6,378 nucleotides of DNA from an uncultured Eisenbergiella sp. (GCA_948960675.1 CARDPF010000185.1:1-6378), one strand, 5' to 3'. Shown: positions 1 through 6,068, counted from the stretch's first letter. Notes: a model not told the origin generated them from the sequence alone. A program made the numbers and translations.

Positions 1-62
1 ATGCGTAAGGAACCGTCCGCCCGGCAGGGGTGTCCGGCCTGCAAAAGGATCCGCCCTCCCCA
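1..62. repeat. Partial, diverged copy of the long inverted-repeat arm
   Basis: Bases 1-30 match the arm of the long palindrome at 2653-2944. Against the reverse complement of 2697-2726 about 25 of 30 bases agree, and against 2872-2901 about 24 of 30. Past base 30 only patches such as AGGA-CC-GCCC can be aligned. The copy may continue left of the window. A 31-codon open frame from base 1 (ends at 96) has the sequence feel of the repeat's accidental translation and is not called as a gene. Confidence 0.5.
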
Positions 63-176
63 CCCGTTGGCATGTCTCCCAAAGCCCGTGGCCTAACTAA
101 GTGACATTGATTCGTGGCCCGGGGCCGCTCATAGTAACGAGAAGTACGCACATTTGAAACCATTTTTGAAAAAATA

Positions 177-205
177 TTGATTTTGGAAATCATACCGTAT
201 ATAAT
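177..205 (+). promoter_or_regulatory. Sigma-A-type promoter upstream of the vanW-family gene
   Basis: A -35 box TTGATT at 177-182 (4 of 6 to TTGACA) is separated by exactly 17 bases from a perfect -10 TATAAT at 200-205, in AT-rich surroundings. The start of transcription would be near 212, giving a leader of about 230 bases before the ATG at 441. A second perfect TATAAT at 311-316 lacks a credible -35. The promoter lies inside the 121-387 inverted-repeat block, so the repeat itself may supply expression of the gene. Confidence 0.6.
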
Positions 206-211
206 AAATGA

Positions 212-248
212 TTGCAACGCGTTTGCGGAGCGCGCCAGCGCGTAGCAA
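212..248 (+). other. Leader hairpin 1
   Basis: TTGCAACGCG (212-221) pairs with CGCGTAGCAA (239-248) except for one A-A mismatch, closing a 17-base loop. It starts at about the predicted transcription start of the vanW leader. The string GCGTAGCAA recurs at 338-346. Confidence 0.4.
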
Positions 249-256
249 CCGGCTTT

Positions 257-288
257 CATGCGTAGTGGCGTGCCAGCAATGGCGCATG
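257..288 (+). other. Leader hairpin 2
   Basis: CATGCG (257-262) pairs with CGCATG (283-288). The enclosed 20 bases contain a small TGG/CCA repeat (266-268 with 273-275). It is the weakest of the three leader stems on its own, but it fits the succession. Confidence 0.3.
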
Positions 289-321
289 GGAGTTTAGTTA
301 CTATTGAGAATATAATACAAG

Positions 322-372
322 AATGAGGGGCGTTTTTGCGTAGCAAAATTCGGAATAGCGCCCCGAATCATT
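322..372 (+). other. Leader hairpin 3
   Basis: AATGAGGGGCG (322-332) pairs with CGCCCC (359-364) and, across a 3-base bulge, TCATT (368-372). An inner stem TTTTGC/GCAAAA (334-339 with 343-348) closes a 3-base loop. No run of T follows, so this is not a standard intrinsic terminator. It ends about 70 bases before the vanW start. Confidence 0.45.
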
Positions 373-411
373 ACTAGAAGCGGCCCCGCCGTGAATGGTA
401 AAGGAAATTTA

Positions 412-429
412 TGCCCGCCATGGCGGGCA
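412..429. repeat. Perfect 18-base palindrome beside the vanW ribosome binding site
   Basis: TGCCCGCCATGGCGGGCA is its own reverse complement. It lies two bases before the GGAGG at 431-435. In DNA it could be a binding site for a dimeric protein. In RNA it can only fold by opening its centre into a small loop. It also contains the alternative ATG at 420. Confidence 0.55.
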
Positions 430-440
430 GGGAGGTTATG

Positions 441-1613
441 ATGAAACAGACAAAATTAATTTATACTACGGCATGTGCTGCACTACTGGCCCTATATGTT
501 CTCTTATCCCCGCTAAAAGCGCACGCCAGACAAAGCTGGAGTCCCCAGCCGCTTCCGGCCCTGACCTATGATACGGTATTTGGGGATTCCCTCTATATTG
601 ACCCGGCATGGCAGACGCAAAAAGTCACAATCTCCTATCAGGGACACAGCTGGGTGACGGGCATGGATGCCTTTGCAAACGTTCCGGTGCGCTTGAGCAA
701 TGAAAACGGTAAAATCGGCCTCCGTTTTCGGGATCAATCCGTCTTTACATCTTATTTTCAGGCTATCAATGCCGAACTGGCTGTCTTAACGCTGCAGGAA
801 AATGCTCCCCTATACGACAACGGTGCAGGCAGCTATATCCGGCAAAACGGACAGCTGCATTATGAAACCAAGCCGGAAATGGCGCAGTGGCTGGCAGACA
901 CGCTCTCTACCATGGTGCTTGCAGGCCCTACAGGCGACATTTCGCTGGAACTTGCGCCACAGCACCTTACGCCGGTTTCCGACAGCCGCGATATCACGGT
1001 CAGCCCGGACTTCGTCCTTTCCGGAAGCTGCACCACCAGCTACGCCACCAGCAGCGCAAACCGCTGCTCCAATATTTCCGTGGCGGCTTCCCACATCCAC
1101 AATACGGTGATCATGCCCGGACAGACGATCTCTGTCAGCGACGCCTTCCTCCCCCGCTCTTCCGCAAACGGCTATAAACCGGCAGGGGTTTACTTAAACG
1201 GCGTACACACCACCGGCATGGGGGGCGGCGTTTGTCAGGTCTCCTCCACCGTCTACAACGCAGCCATGAACGCCGGACTTACCGTGACCGAAAGACACCA
1301 GCACAGTATGCCGGTCTCCTATCTGCCCCACGGACTGGATGCCGCCATCGCAAACGGCTCCAAAGACCTAAAAATCCGCAACGACTACACGACCCCCGTC
1401 ATCCTGCAGGCCACCACCTCCGGCAAAAAAGTGACGGTTAATGTGTTGGTTCTGGAAAGCGAACTGGACGGCCGCTCCTGGAAGCTGTGGGCCAAACAGC
1501 TCGACCACCTTTCCTCCAAGTCCTACTTAACCTCCTATAAAAACGGAAAAGAAATCAAGACCACCTTCGTGGCCTCTTCCAAGTATAAACCGCTGCGGGA
1601 ATCCGGGGAATAG
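441..1613 (+). CDS. Secreted VanW-family protein
   Basis: The product is predicted to act at the cell surface; the biochemical role of VanW domains is not established. Counting from the ATG at 441 (390 residues), a short basic start and hydrophobic stretch (residues 7-24) end in AHA (27-29), a likely signal peptidase site. Residues 30-185 are a poorly conserved extracellular region whose later part resembles the peptidoglycan-binding-like domain that often precedes VanW. Residues 194-337 are the VanW domain, with PGQTISVSDAF (226-236), GMGGGVCQVSST (259-270), TERHQHS (283-289) and HGLDAAI (297-303). C197 and C209 are additional cysteines in the domain's first segment. I chose 441 because GGAGG at 431-435 lies five bases upstream; ATGs at 438 and 411 are in frame, and 411 has a weaker AAGGA. 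The gene stands alone with its own promoter. There is no vancomycin-resistance cluster here, so a resistance role is not supported. Confidence 0.93.
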   Translation: MKQTKLIYTTACAALLALYVLLSPLKAHARQSWSPQPLPALTYDTVFGDSLYIDPAWQTQKVTISYQGHSWVTGMDAFANVPVRLSNENGKIGLRFRDQSVFTSYFQAINAELAVLTLQENAPLYDNGAGSYIRQNGQLHYETKPEMAQWLADTLSTMVLAGPTGDISLELAPQHLTPVSDSRDITVSPDFVLSGSCTTSYATSSANRCSNISVAASHIHNTVIMPGQTISVSDAFLPRSSANGYKPAGVYLNGVHTTGMGGGVCQVSSTVYNAAMNAGLTVTERHQHSMPVSYLPHGLDAAIANGSKDLKIRNDYTTPVILQATTSGKKVTVNVLVLESELDGRSWKLWAKQLDHLSSKSYLTSYKNGKEIKTTFVASSKYKPLRESGE

Positions 1614-1662
1614 GTTGTCCCAATATAACCGTTTCACAAAAAGAATGGCAAACCGTTCCTCT

Positions 1663-1701
1663 GACAGGGGGCAAAACCGCGCTGCGGCTTTGCCCCCTGT
1701 C
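1663..1701. terminator. Strong hairpin between convergent genes, probable bidirectional terminator
   Basis: GACAGGGGGCAAAACCGC (1663-1680) pairs with GCGGCTTTGCCCCCTGTC (1684-1701) at 17 of 18 positions, with a 3-base loop. The mismatch is A-C on the plus transcript and a G-U wobble on the minus transcript. It lies between the stop of the vanW-family gene (1613) and the stop of the AraC-type gene (1708). The T runs are displaced: seven T at 1714-1720 on the plus strand, five at 1638-1642 on the minus strand. It is therefore not a textbook intrinsic terminator, but position and stability favour this role for both genes. Confidence 0.65.
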
Positions 1702-1707
1702 GCATGG

Positions 1708-2562
1708 TCACCCTTTTTTTCTGACAGGAACCCAGATCTCTCCCGTTACGTTTCCGTGGCTTGCCAGTCCGTAATACATTTCGAACTGTATGCCCTCCAC
1801 CGTCTCATACCCGGACGAAGGAAACCACTCTGTCCAGATTCTTCCCCACATTGTCTGCATCTCGCAGTCCGGCACATCAAAAACCGCCCAGGTCGCCGCA
1901 GGGACGTCCAATACCGTGAATTTTTCCCCTACCGTAAGACCTTTCGGTAAAAACTGACAAAGCATGTACTTAAACGATTTTTCCGAATAGTCGTACAATG
2001 CGGATATGGTGTGGTTATCGGGAAAACGCCCCAAAAGTGCATTGATCTCATCCGGAATCCGTTCCTCGTCACATTTTTCAAAAAACTGCGGAATCTGCCC
2101 AAAGGCAATTTTCTGGTCTGTGCTGATTTCTGCGTAAACGCCGAACATCCTAAACGCCTCCCGCTGTGTAATACGATAGTTCATCTCCACATCTCCTTTG
2201 ATTGTGATAGAGAAAGTCATTTTCGGATAGGCTTTCAGGGAAATACTTCTGTCGCGCACCTCCACAGGCGAGACGCCATGCAGCTTCTTAAAAGCCCTGC
2301 TGAACGCTTCCGGTGATTCATAACCGAATTTCAGCGCGGTGTCGATAACCTTTGCACCTTTCTGTAGTGCAAACGCCGCCAGAGTCAACCGCCTGCGCCG
2401 GATATATTCCGACAGCGGTATTCCCGCCACATAGGAAAACATCCGTTGGAAATGATAAGTAGAGCAGCAGGCAATTTGTGCGGCACGGGCATAAGAAATT
2501 TCATCCGCCAGATGCGCTTCCATATATTCCATCGCCTCATTCATATGTGTAAGCCAGTCCAT
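1708..2562 (-). CDS. AraC-family regulator with GyrI-like effector-binding domain
   Basis: The 284-residue product has the layout of Rob-like regulators: DNA-binding domain first, small-molecule sensor second. The first helix-turn-helix spans about residues 24-45, the second about 72-97, ending in the AraC-family signature FGYESPEAFSRAFKKLHGVSP split over 79-99. Residues 127-281 are a GyrI-like (BmrR/Rob-type) domain, ending in EIWVPV (275-280) with conserved acidic and aromatic residues. Relatives bind hydrophobic or cationic compounds and control efflux genes. An in-frame TTG at 2583 would add seven residues, but AGGGAGGG at 2569-2576 sits six bases before the ATG at 2562, which decides the start. 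The gene follows the MATE pump on the same strand, separated by the long palindrome. I infer that it regulates that pump; nothing in the sequence proves it. I see no convincing promoter directly upstream. Confidence 0.92.
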   Translation of the reverse strand: MDWLTHMNEAMEYMEAHLADEISYARAAQIACCSTYHFQRMFSYVAGIPLSEYIRRRRLTLAAFALQKGAKVIDTALKFGYESPEAFSRAFKKLHGVSPVEVRDRSISLKAYPKMTFSITIKGDVEMNYRITQREAFRMFGVYAEISTDQKIAFGQIPQFFEKCDEERIPDEINALLGRFPDNHTISALYDYSEKSFKYMLCQFLPKGLTVGEKFTVLDVPAATWAVFDVPDCEMQTMWGRIWTEWFPSSGYETVEGIQFEMYYGLASHGNVTGEIWVPVRKKG

Positions 2563-2587
2563 CCGATTCCCTCCCTTCCCCAAAACA

Positions 2588-2638
2588 TTACCACACTTTA
2601 GCCTTTGCAGCCTTGCATTTCATGCACAAATAAATCAT
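2588..2638 (-). CDS. Possible 16-residue small ORF ahead of the AraC-type gene
   Basis: An ATG at 2638 opens a 16-codon frame (MIYLCMKCKAAKAKVW) closed by TAA at 2588. GGGGGAG (2645-2651) lies six bases upstream, a well-spaced ribosome binding site, and the stop falls 25 bases before the regulator's ATG. The peptide has one C-x2-C and is basic. It could be a translated leader for the regulator or simply chance, since the G-rich stretch adjoins the repeat end. A 16-codon frame carries almost no statistical weight. Confidence 0.18.
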   Translation of the reverse strand: MIYLCMKCKAAKAKVW

Positions 2639-2652
2639 GTCCCACTCCCCCA

Positions 2653-2944
2653 GTGGCCAAAGGCACAGCGGGCAGGCTCCTGCGCTATCCCGGTTCCCCC
2701 CACCGGACGGACGGCTCCTTTCGCATGGTGGCATGCAAACGGTGGAATTTTCAAAACACTGCCCCATTCCTGCCAAAAACGCGGATTGTTTGAGCGCAGC
2801 GAGTTTCCGCGTTTTTAGGCAGTTTGGAATGAGGCAGTGTTTTGGAAAAATTCCCCGTTTTGCATATAAAAATGCGAAAGGAGCCGTCTGTCCGGTGGGG
2901 GAACCGGGATAGCGCAGGAGCCTGCCCGCTGTGCCCTTGGCCAC
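2653..2944. repeat. Nearly perfect long inverted repeat (about 292 bases)
   Basis: Arm 2653-2785 is the reverse complement of 2806-2944. The outer 74 bases (2653-2726 with 2872-2944) differ by two substitutions and one base of length. The inner parts (to 2785 and from 2806) are diverged but clearly alignable, including the shared CAAAACACTGCC. The core is an 11-base perfect stem around a 20-base loop. The repeat starts 20 bases after the MATE stop and ends about 90 bases before the regulator's ATG. A diverged arm piece also occurs at 1-30. No target-site duplication is evident beside 2653 or 2944. Small apparent reading frames across the arms are low-complexity and not credible genes. Confidence 0.93.
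2775..2816. terminator. Terminator-like core of the long inverted repeat
   Basis: AAAAACGCGGA (2775-2785) and TCCGCGTTTTT (2806-2816) pair perfectly. On either strand the stem ends in five T preceded by a GC-rich stem, the layout of a bidirectional intrinsic terminator. On the minus strand it would end or attenuate transcription from the MATE gene before the AraC-type gene. The 20-base loop is long for a terminator, and in the whole repeat this stem is only the tip of a much longer helix. Confidence 0.5.
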
Positions 2945-2964
2945 GCAGCCCGGTCTGTTTGGCG

Positions 2965-4344
2965 TTAATCCAAACCCATGTTTTTCCACTTGCCTTTCCG
3001 GTAAAAGAATCCCGTTACCGCCGCCCCGATCAGCCAGGACAACAGCAGGGAAATATAAATACAATCGCTGTTTCCGTTGGGCAGCTGCGGGGTTTTGGTC
3101 AGCCAGGAGATCCCATAGGCAATGGGAACCCTGACACAGACTGTGGTAATCAGGGAAATCCACATGGGTGTCATCGTGTCCCCTGCCCCCCGCATCACAC
3201 CGGACAGGCTTTGGGTCACGGCCATGGAGATGTAGCCCACCGCCAATATCCGCATCAGGTGCATGCTCAAATCCACCAATTCCGCCGTATTGGTAAAAAT
3301 GCCCATCAGATATTTCCCGAAAATAAGGATGATGCCGGTAATCACGGCGGATACCAACACCGCAATCCAGGTTCCCTGTTTCGCCCCGCTCTCCACGCGG
3401 TCCGGCTTGCGCGCCCCCACGTTCTGTCCCGCATAGGTGGTCATGGCCGTCCCGAAAGAAAAGTTGGGCATCATGGCAAACCCGTCCACACGCATGACAA
3501 TCACGTTGGCCGCAATAAACATTTCCCCGAAACTGTTGGTCAATGACTGCACAATAATCATCGCCATGGAAAAAATCGCCTGTGTCACACCGGAAGGAAG
3601 ACCCAGACGGATCGTATCCATCGTATGCCTCTTTGTGGGAGCCAGATCCTTTCCCCGCAGTTCGAAAATATCTTTCATGTGCAGCAGCCTCCAGAGACAT
3701 AACAGGGAAGAAATGCCCTGTGCAATCGCCGTCGCCAATGCCACACCCGCAACCCCCATGTCAAAAGAAGCCACAAATAAGACATCCAACACAATATTGA
3801 GCACTGTGGAGACAAGCAAATACAAAAGGGCTGACACGGAATCCCCAAGACCGCGCAAAATGCCGCTTAAAATATTATAATAGGCCATGCCCGCAACCCC
3901 GATAAACAGGATGTTTAAATAGGAAGAACACCATTCCAGAATGCTGTCCGGCGTGCGCAGCATGTGCAGCATGGGCTTTGTCACAAGAGGCCCCACCACC
4001 ATAATCAAAAGCGAGGATGCCGCAGTCAGCGTGATACAGGTACCGATGCTTCCCGCCAGCTGTTCCCTTTGTCTTGCGCCGAAATATTGGGATACCATGA
4101 TGCTGGCTCCCGTGGATATTCCCACAAACAAAACCAACAGCAGATTCAGCACAGGGGAAGCGCTGCCCACTGCCGCAAGCGCATTATCCCCCACATATTT
4201 TCCTACCACAATGGAATCCACCGTATTATACAGCTGCTGTGCAATATTGCCGATCAGCATGGGAATCGCAAACAATGTGATTTTCTTCCAGGGCGTCCCT
4301 TCTGTCATGTCTGTGGGGGCAAACAGTTTCTTCAGTAAATTCAT
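2965..4344 (-). CDS. MATE-family efflux transporter
   Basis: This is a 459-residue membrane antiporter, usual length for the family, expected to export organic cations or drugs using a sodium or proton gradient. The substrate cannot be read from sequence. It has about twelve hydrophobic segments in two halves. Family hallmarks include QQLYNTVDSIVVGKYVG (36-52) and the paired loop motifs GILRGLGDS (161-169) and GVMRGAGDT (382-390), one per half. The minus-strand frame opens at 4416, but the ATG at 4344 has GGGAG (4351-4355) six bases upstream and gives the normal N-terminus MNLLKKLFAP; the extra 24 residues lie in the structured leader. It has its own promoter downstream of spoIVA and is followed by the long palindrome and an AraC/GyrI regulator. 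No truncation or frame break is visible. Confidence 0.95.
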   Translation of the reverse strand: MNLLKKLFAPTDMTEGTPWKKITLFAIPMLIGNIAQQLYNTVDSIVVGKYVGDNALAAVGSASPVLNLLLVLFVGISTGASIMVSQYFGARQREQLAGSIGTCITLTAASSLLIMVVGPLVTKPMLHMLRTPDSILEWCSSYLNILFIGVAGMAYYNILSGILRGLGDSVSALLYLLVSTVLNIVLDVLFVASFDMGVAGVALATAIAQGISSLLCLWRLLHMKDIFELRGKDLAPTKRHTMDTIRLGLPSGVTQAIFSMAMIIVQSLTNSFGEMFIAANVIVMRVDGFAMMPNFSFGTAMTTYAGQNVGARKPDRVESGAKQGTWIAVLVSAVITGIILIFGKYLMGIFTNTAELVDLSMHLMRILAVGYISMAVTQSLSGVMRGAGDTMTPMWISLITTVCVRVPIAYGISWLTKTPQLPNGNSDCIYISLLLSWLIGAAVTGFFYRKGKWKNMGLD

Positions 4345-4425
4345 AATCTTCTCCCGCTTCCTATATGTTTCCTGCGCCGTGTACGTTTGGCCGCCTTTTG
4401 CACGGCCGTCTGCCATGGCAACGAT

Positions 4426-4453
4426 ATAAGCGAGCAGTATTTTGCCCGCTTAT
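4426..4453 (-). promoter_or_regulatory. Stem-loop in the MATE leader
   Basis: On the minus strand ATAAGCGGGCA (4443-4453) pairs with TGCTCGCTTAT (4426-4436) at 10 of 11 positions, the exception being a wobble-type G against T, with a 6-base loop. It begins about nine bases after the predicted transcription start. No T run follows, which argues against an intrinsic terminator for spoIVA. It may be a regulator-binding dyad or a 5' mRNA stabiliser. Confidence 0.5.
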
Positions 4454-4468
4454 CCTCTCTTCCCTATC

Positions 4469-4497
4469 AGTATACATGGTATATTTTTTATTTGCAA
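4469..4497 (-). promoter_or_regulatory. Sigma-A-type promoter of the MATE gene with operator-like dyad
   Basis: Read on the minus strand, TTGCAA (4492-4497, 4 of 6 to consensus) lies 17 bases before TATACT (4469-4474, 5 of 6). A dyad TATAC-ATG-GTATA (4471-4483) overlaps the -10, a typical repressor position. The start of transcription would be near 4462, leaving a leader of about 118 bases. The promoter lies between the spoIVA stop (4516) and the MATE gene, so the pump can be expressed independently of sporulation. Confidence 0.55.
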
Positions 4498-4515
4498 CAG
4501 CAATCTGTAGTTTCC

Positions 4516-6009
4516 TCAAATAATGATACATACCATGCCGCCTGTGGAATCGTTCACAATTTTCTGCATGGTATCCTGCAGCTTCACCTGGCTTTCGTCG
4601 CCAATCATGGAAATTTTGGTACGGATTCCGTCGTTGACCAGCTGTTCCACGGTCTTGCCAAATATGTTGGTTTCCCAGATTCCTTCATCCCTGCCGTTTT
4701 CGTCGATATAGCCGATCAAATCCTTCGCCTGCTGTTCGGTCCCCACAATGGGCGCGATCTCCGTCACCACGTTTGCCCGGATAAAATGCAGGGAGGGGCT
4801 CTCCGCCTTGATTTTCACACCGTACTTGTTACCGTGCCGGATGACCTCCGGACGTTCCAGACGGATTTCGTTGCGCTGGGGCATCACCACACCGTAGCCT
4901 TTGGAGCGGACGGCCTGCATGGCGGACAATACCCTTGCGTATTCCCGTTTCATCTGCGCCATGTTTTTTAAGATTTCCATCAGTTCATACTCACTTCCGA
5001 TGGCCTCCCCTACCATCTCGCTGAGCATTTCGTAATAATATTTGTCATCCATATCCAGCACGACGCGGATACAGCCGTCGGACATATTGATGTTTTCCAC
5101 CATGCAGCGCCGGACATAATCGCCGGACAAACTGATCGGGTGCTCCGCCACATCCCGGATGGTGTTGATTTTTCCCATCATCTCCCGGATCCGCGCAATC
5201 ATATCCGCTTTCATCCGGTGACTGGTGGGCAGCATCTCCACCCATTTTGGCATATAAAATTCCACCGTCGTAACCGGAAATTCATAGAGCACCTTTTCCA
5301 TAATATGACGGATATCCTCTTCCGCAAGCTGCGCGCAGTTTACAGTCATGGCCGCCACCTGGTATTTGTCCCGGATAGCCTGCGCGGTCCGCTCCGCATC
5401 CTGCCCGTAAGGCCTTGCGGAATTGACCAGCACCAAAAAAGGCTTCCTAAGCTTTTTCAGTTCCGTAATGGCTTTCTCTTCCGCCGCCTCATAGCTCTCC
5501 CTTGAAAGTTCGCCAAAGCTTCCGTCCGTTGTCACCACGACGCCGATGGTGGAATGATCCGTGATCACCTTTCTGGTGCCGATTTCCGCCGCCTGGGTGA
5601 AGGGAATCTCCGCCTCATACCAGGGCGTCTTGACCATGCGCTCCGCTCCCTCCTCCATATGGCCCGCCGCCCCTTCCACCATAAAGCCCACGCAGTCCAC
5701 CAGACGGATCTTCACATTCACGTCCCCGCCGAGCTTGAGGGCCGCCGCCTCCTGCGGAATAAATTTCGGTTCCGTTGTAGTGACGGTCTTTCCCCCCGCG
5801 CTCTGGGGCAGTTCATCCTGTGCCCTCGTTTTATCGGCTTCCTCTGCCATGTAGGGAAGCACCGCCACATCCATGAACCGCTTGATAAACGTGGATTTTC
5901 CCGTGCGCACGGGGCCGACCACTCCTATGTAAATTTCACCGCCTGTCCGTTTTTGGATATCGCGGTAAAGATTCTGTGTATACAAATTCTCCGCCTGCAG
6001 ATTTTCCAT
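4516..6009 (-). CDS. spoIVA: Stage IV sporulation protein A, spore coat morphogenetic ATPase
   Basis: SpoIVA polymerises on the mother-cell face of the outer forespore membrane, held there by SpoVM, and forms the basement layer on which the coat is built; ATP hydrolysis drives polymerisation. The 497-residue product is close to the 492 of Bacillus subtilis. The N-terminal ATPase domain shows Walker A GPVRTGKS (32-39, K38), sensor threonines in TTTEP (77-81, T78/T79) and a Walker B-type aspartate in LVDCVGF (D105). These match B. subtilis K30, T70/T71 and D97 with a constant offset of 8. The C-terminus GGMVCIII resembles the conserved hydrophobic tail needed for localisation. The start is fixed by AAGGGGAT (6015-6022) before the ATG at 6009. 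A candidate sigma-E promoter lies just upstream. All catalytic residues are intact, so I expect a functional protein. Confidence 0.98.
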   Translation of the reverse strand: MENLQAENLYTQNLYRDIQKRTGGEIYIGVVGPVRTGKSTFIKRFMDVAVLPYMAEEADKTRAQDELPQSAGGKTVTTTEPKFIPQEAAALKLGGDVNVKIRLVDCVGFMVEGAAGHMEEGAERMVKTPWYEAEIPFTQAAEIGTRKVITDHSTIGVVVTTDGSFGELSRESYEAAEEKAITELKKLRKPFLVLVNSARPYGQDAERTAQAIRDKYQVAAMTVNCAQLAEEDIRHIMEKVLYEFPVTTVEFYMPKWVEMLPTSHRMKADMIARIREMMGKINTIRDVAEHPISLSGDYVRRCMVENINMSDGCIRVVLDMDDKYYYEMLSEMVGEAIGSEYELMEILKNMAQMKREYARVLSAMQAVRSKGYGVVMPQRNEIRLERPEVIRHGNKYGVKIKAESPSLHFIRANVVTEIAPIVGTEQQAKDLIGYIDENGRDEGIWETNIFGKTVEQLVNDGIRTKISMIGDESQVKLQDTMQKIVNDSTGGMVCIII

Positions 6010-6057
6010 AAAAAATCCCCTTCCATATGTGCTGATACACTATATGCGGGGGATTTT
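6010..6057 (-). terminator. Terminator-like hairpin overlapping the spoIVA promoter and RBS
   Basis: On the minus strand AAAATCCCC pairs with GGGGATTTT (distal arm 6012-6020), followed by further T up to 6010, directly before the ATG. Inside, CATATAGTG pairs with CACATATG except for one bulged A, around a 6-base loop TATCAG. The helix, GC tip and T run look like an intrinsic terminator for the exonuclease transcript arriving from the right. The distal arm contains the spoIVA ribosome binding site, and the proximal arm contains the proposed sigma-E -10. Confidence 0.6.
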
Positions 6058-6068
6058 CTTTTCATGAA
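6039..6068 (-). promoter_or_regulatory. Candidate sigma-E promoter of spoIVA
   Basis: On the minus strand CATATAGT (6039-6046) agrees with the sigma-E -10 consensus CATACAnT at all but one position. Fourteen bases upstream TTCATGAA (6061-6068) carries the TCAT core of the -35 GTCATATT. In B. subtilis spoIVA is a sigma-E gene, which fits. Transcription would begin near 6032, giving a leader of about 22 bases. The call rests on consensus matching alone. Confidence 0.45.

Larger units (their letters stand above)
121..387. repeat. Intergenic block bounded by a 17-base imperfect inverted repeat
   Basis: Bases 121-137 (GGGGCCGCTCATAGTAA) pair with 371-387 (TTACTAGAAGCGGCCCC) at 15 of 17 positions. 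A competing partner for 128-138 is 297-308 (GTTACTATTGAG), complementary except for one extra base. The block encloses a promoter and three further hairpins and contains no open frame of note. Terminal inverted repeats around a small non-coding block recall a MITE-like or dispersed intergenic element. No target-site duplication is visible next to either end, so mobility is only a guess. Confidence 0.55.

Noticed and set aside
1..96. Short plus-strand frame beginning at the first base
   Set aside because: It coincides with the diverged repeat arm, and the same accidental peptide start recurs from the copy at 2872. It reflects the repeat, not a gene.
411..440. Upstream in-frame start codons for the vanW-family gene
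   Set aside because: The first ten codons fall in the palindrome and the RBS. GGAGG at 431-435 fits the ATG at 441 best and leaves a standard signal peptide.
205..440. Riboswitch or T-box in the vanW leader
   Set aside because: I find no T-box sequence or recognisable conserved core of a known riboswitch, only simple hairpins, and no terminator with a T run.
441..1613. Vancomycin resistance determinant
   Set aside because: VanW-domain proteins are widespread in Clostridia. No vanH, ligase, vanX or two-component genes are present in the window.
2842..3546. Plus-strand 234-codon open frame
   Set aside because: It starts inside the palindrome arm and continues antisense to the MATE gene, with no domain signal or credible ribosome binding site.
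2588..3700. Minus-strand 370-codon open frame
   Set aside because: It is out of frame with the MATE gene over most of its length, then runs through the palindrome. The composition is rich in H, G, R, C and D with no family resemblance. It is a shadow frame.
4426..4453. Intrinsic terminator of spoIVA
   Set aside because: The stem is good but no T run follows on the minus strand, and it lies downstream of a plausible MATE promoter.
4387..4971. Plus-strand open frame across the MATE leader and the 3' end of spoIVA
   Set aside because: It is antisense to spoIVA, which is unambiguous. The translation is histidine-rich with no recognisable family.
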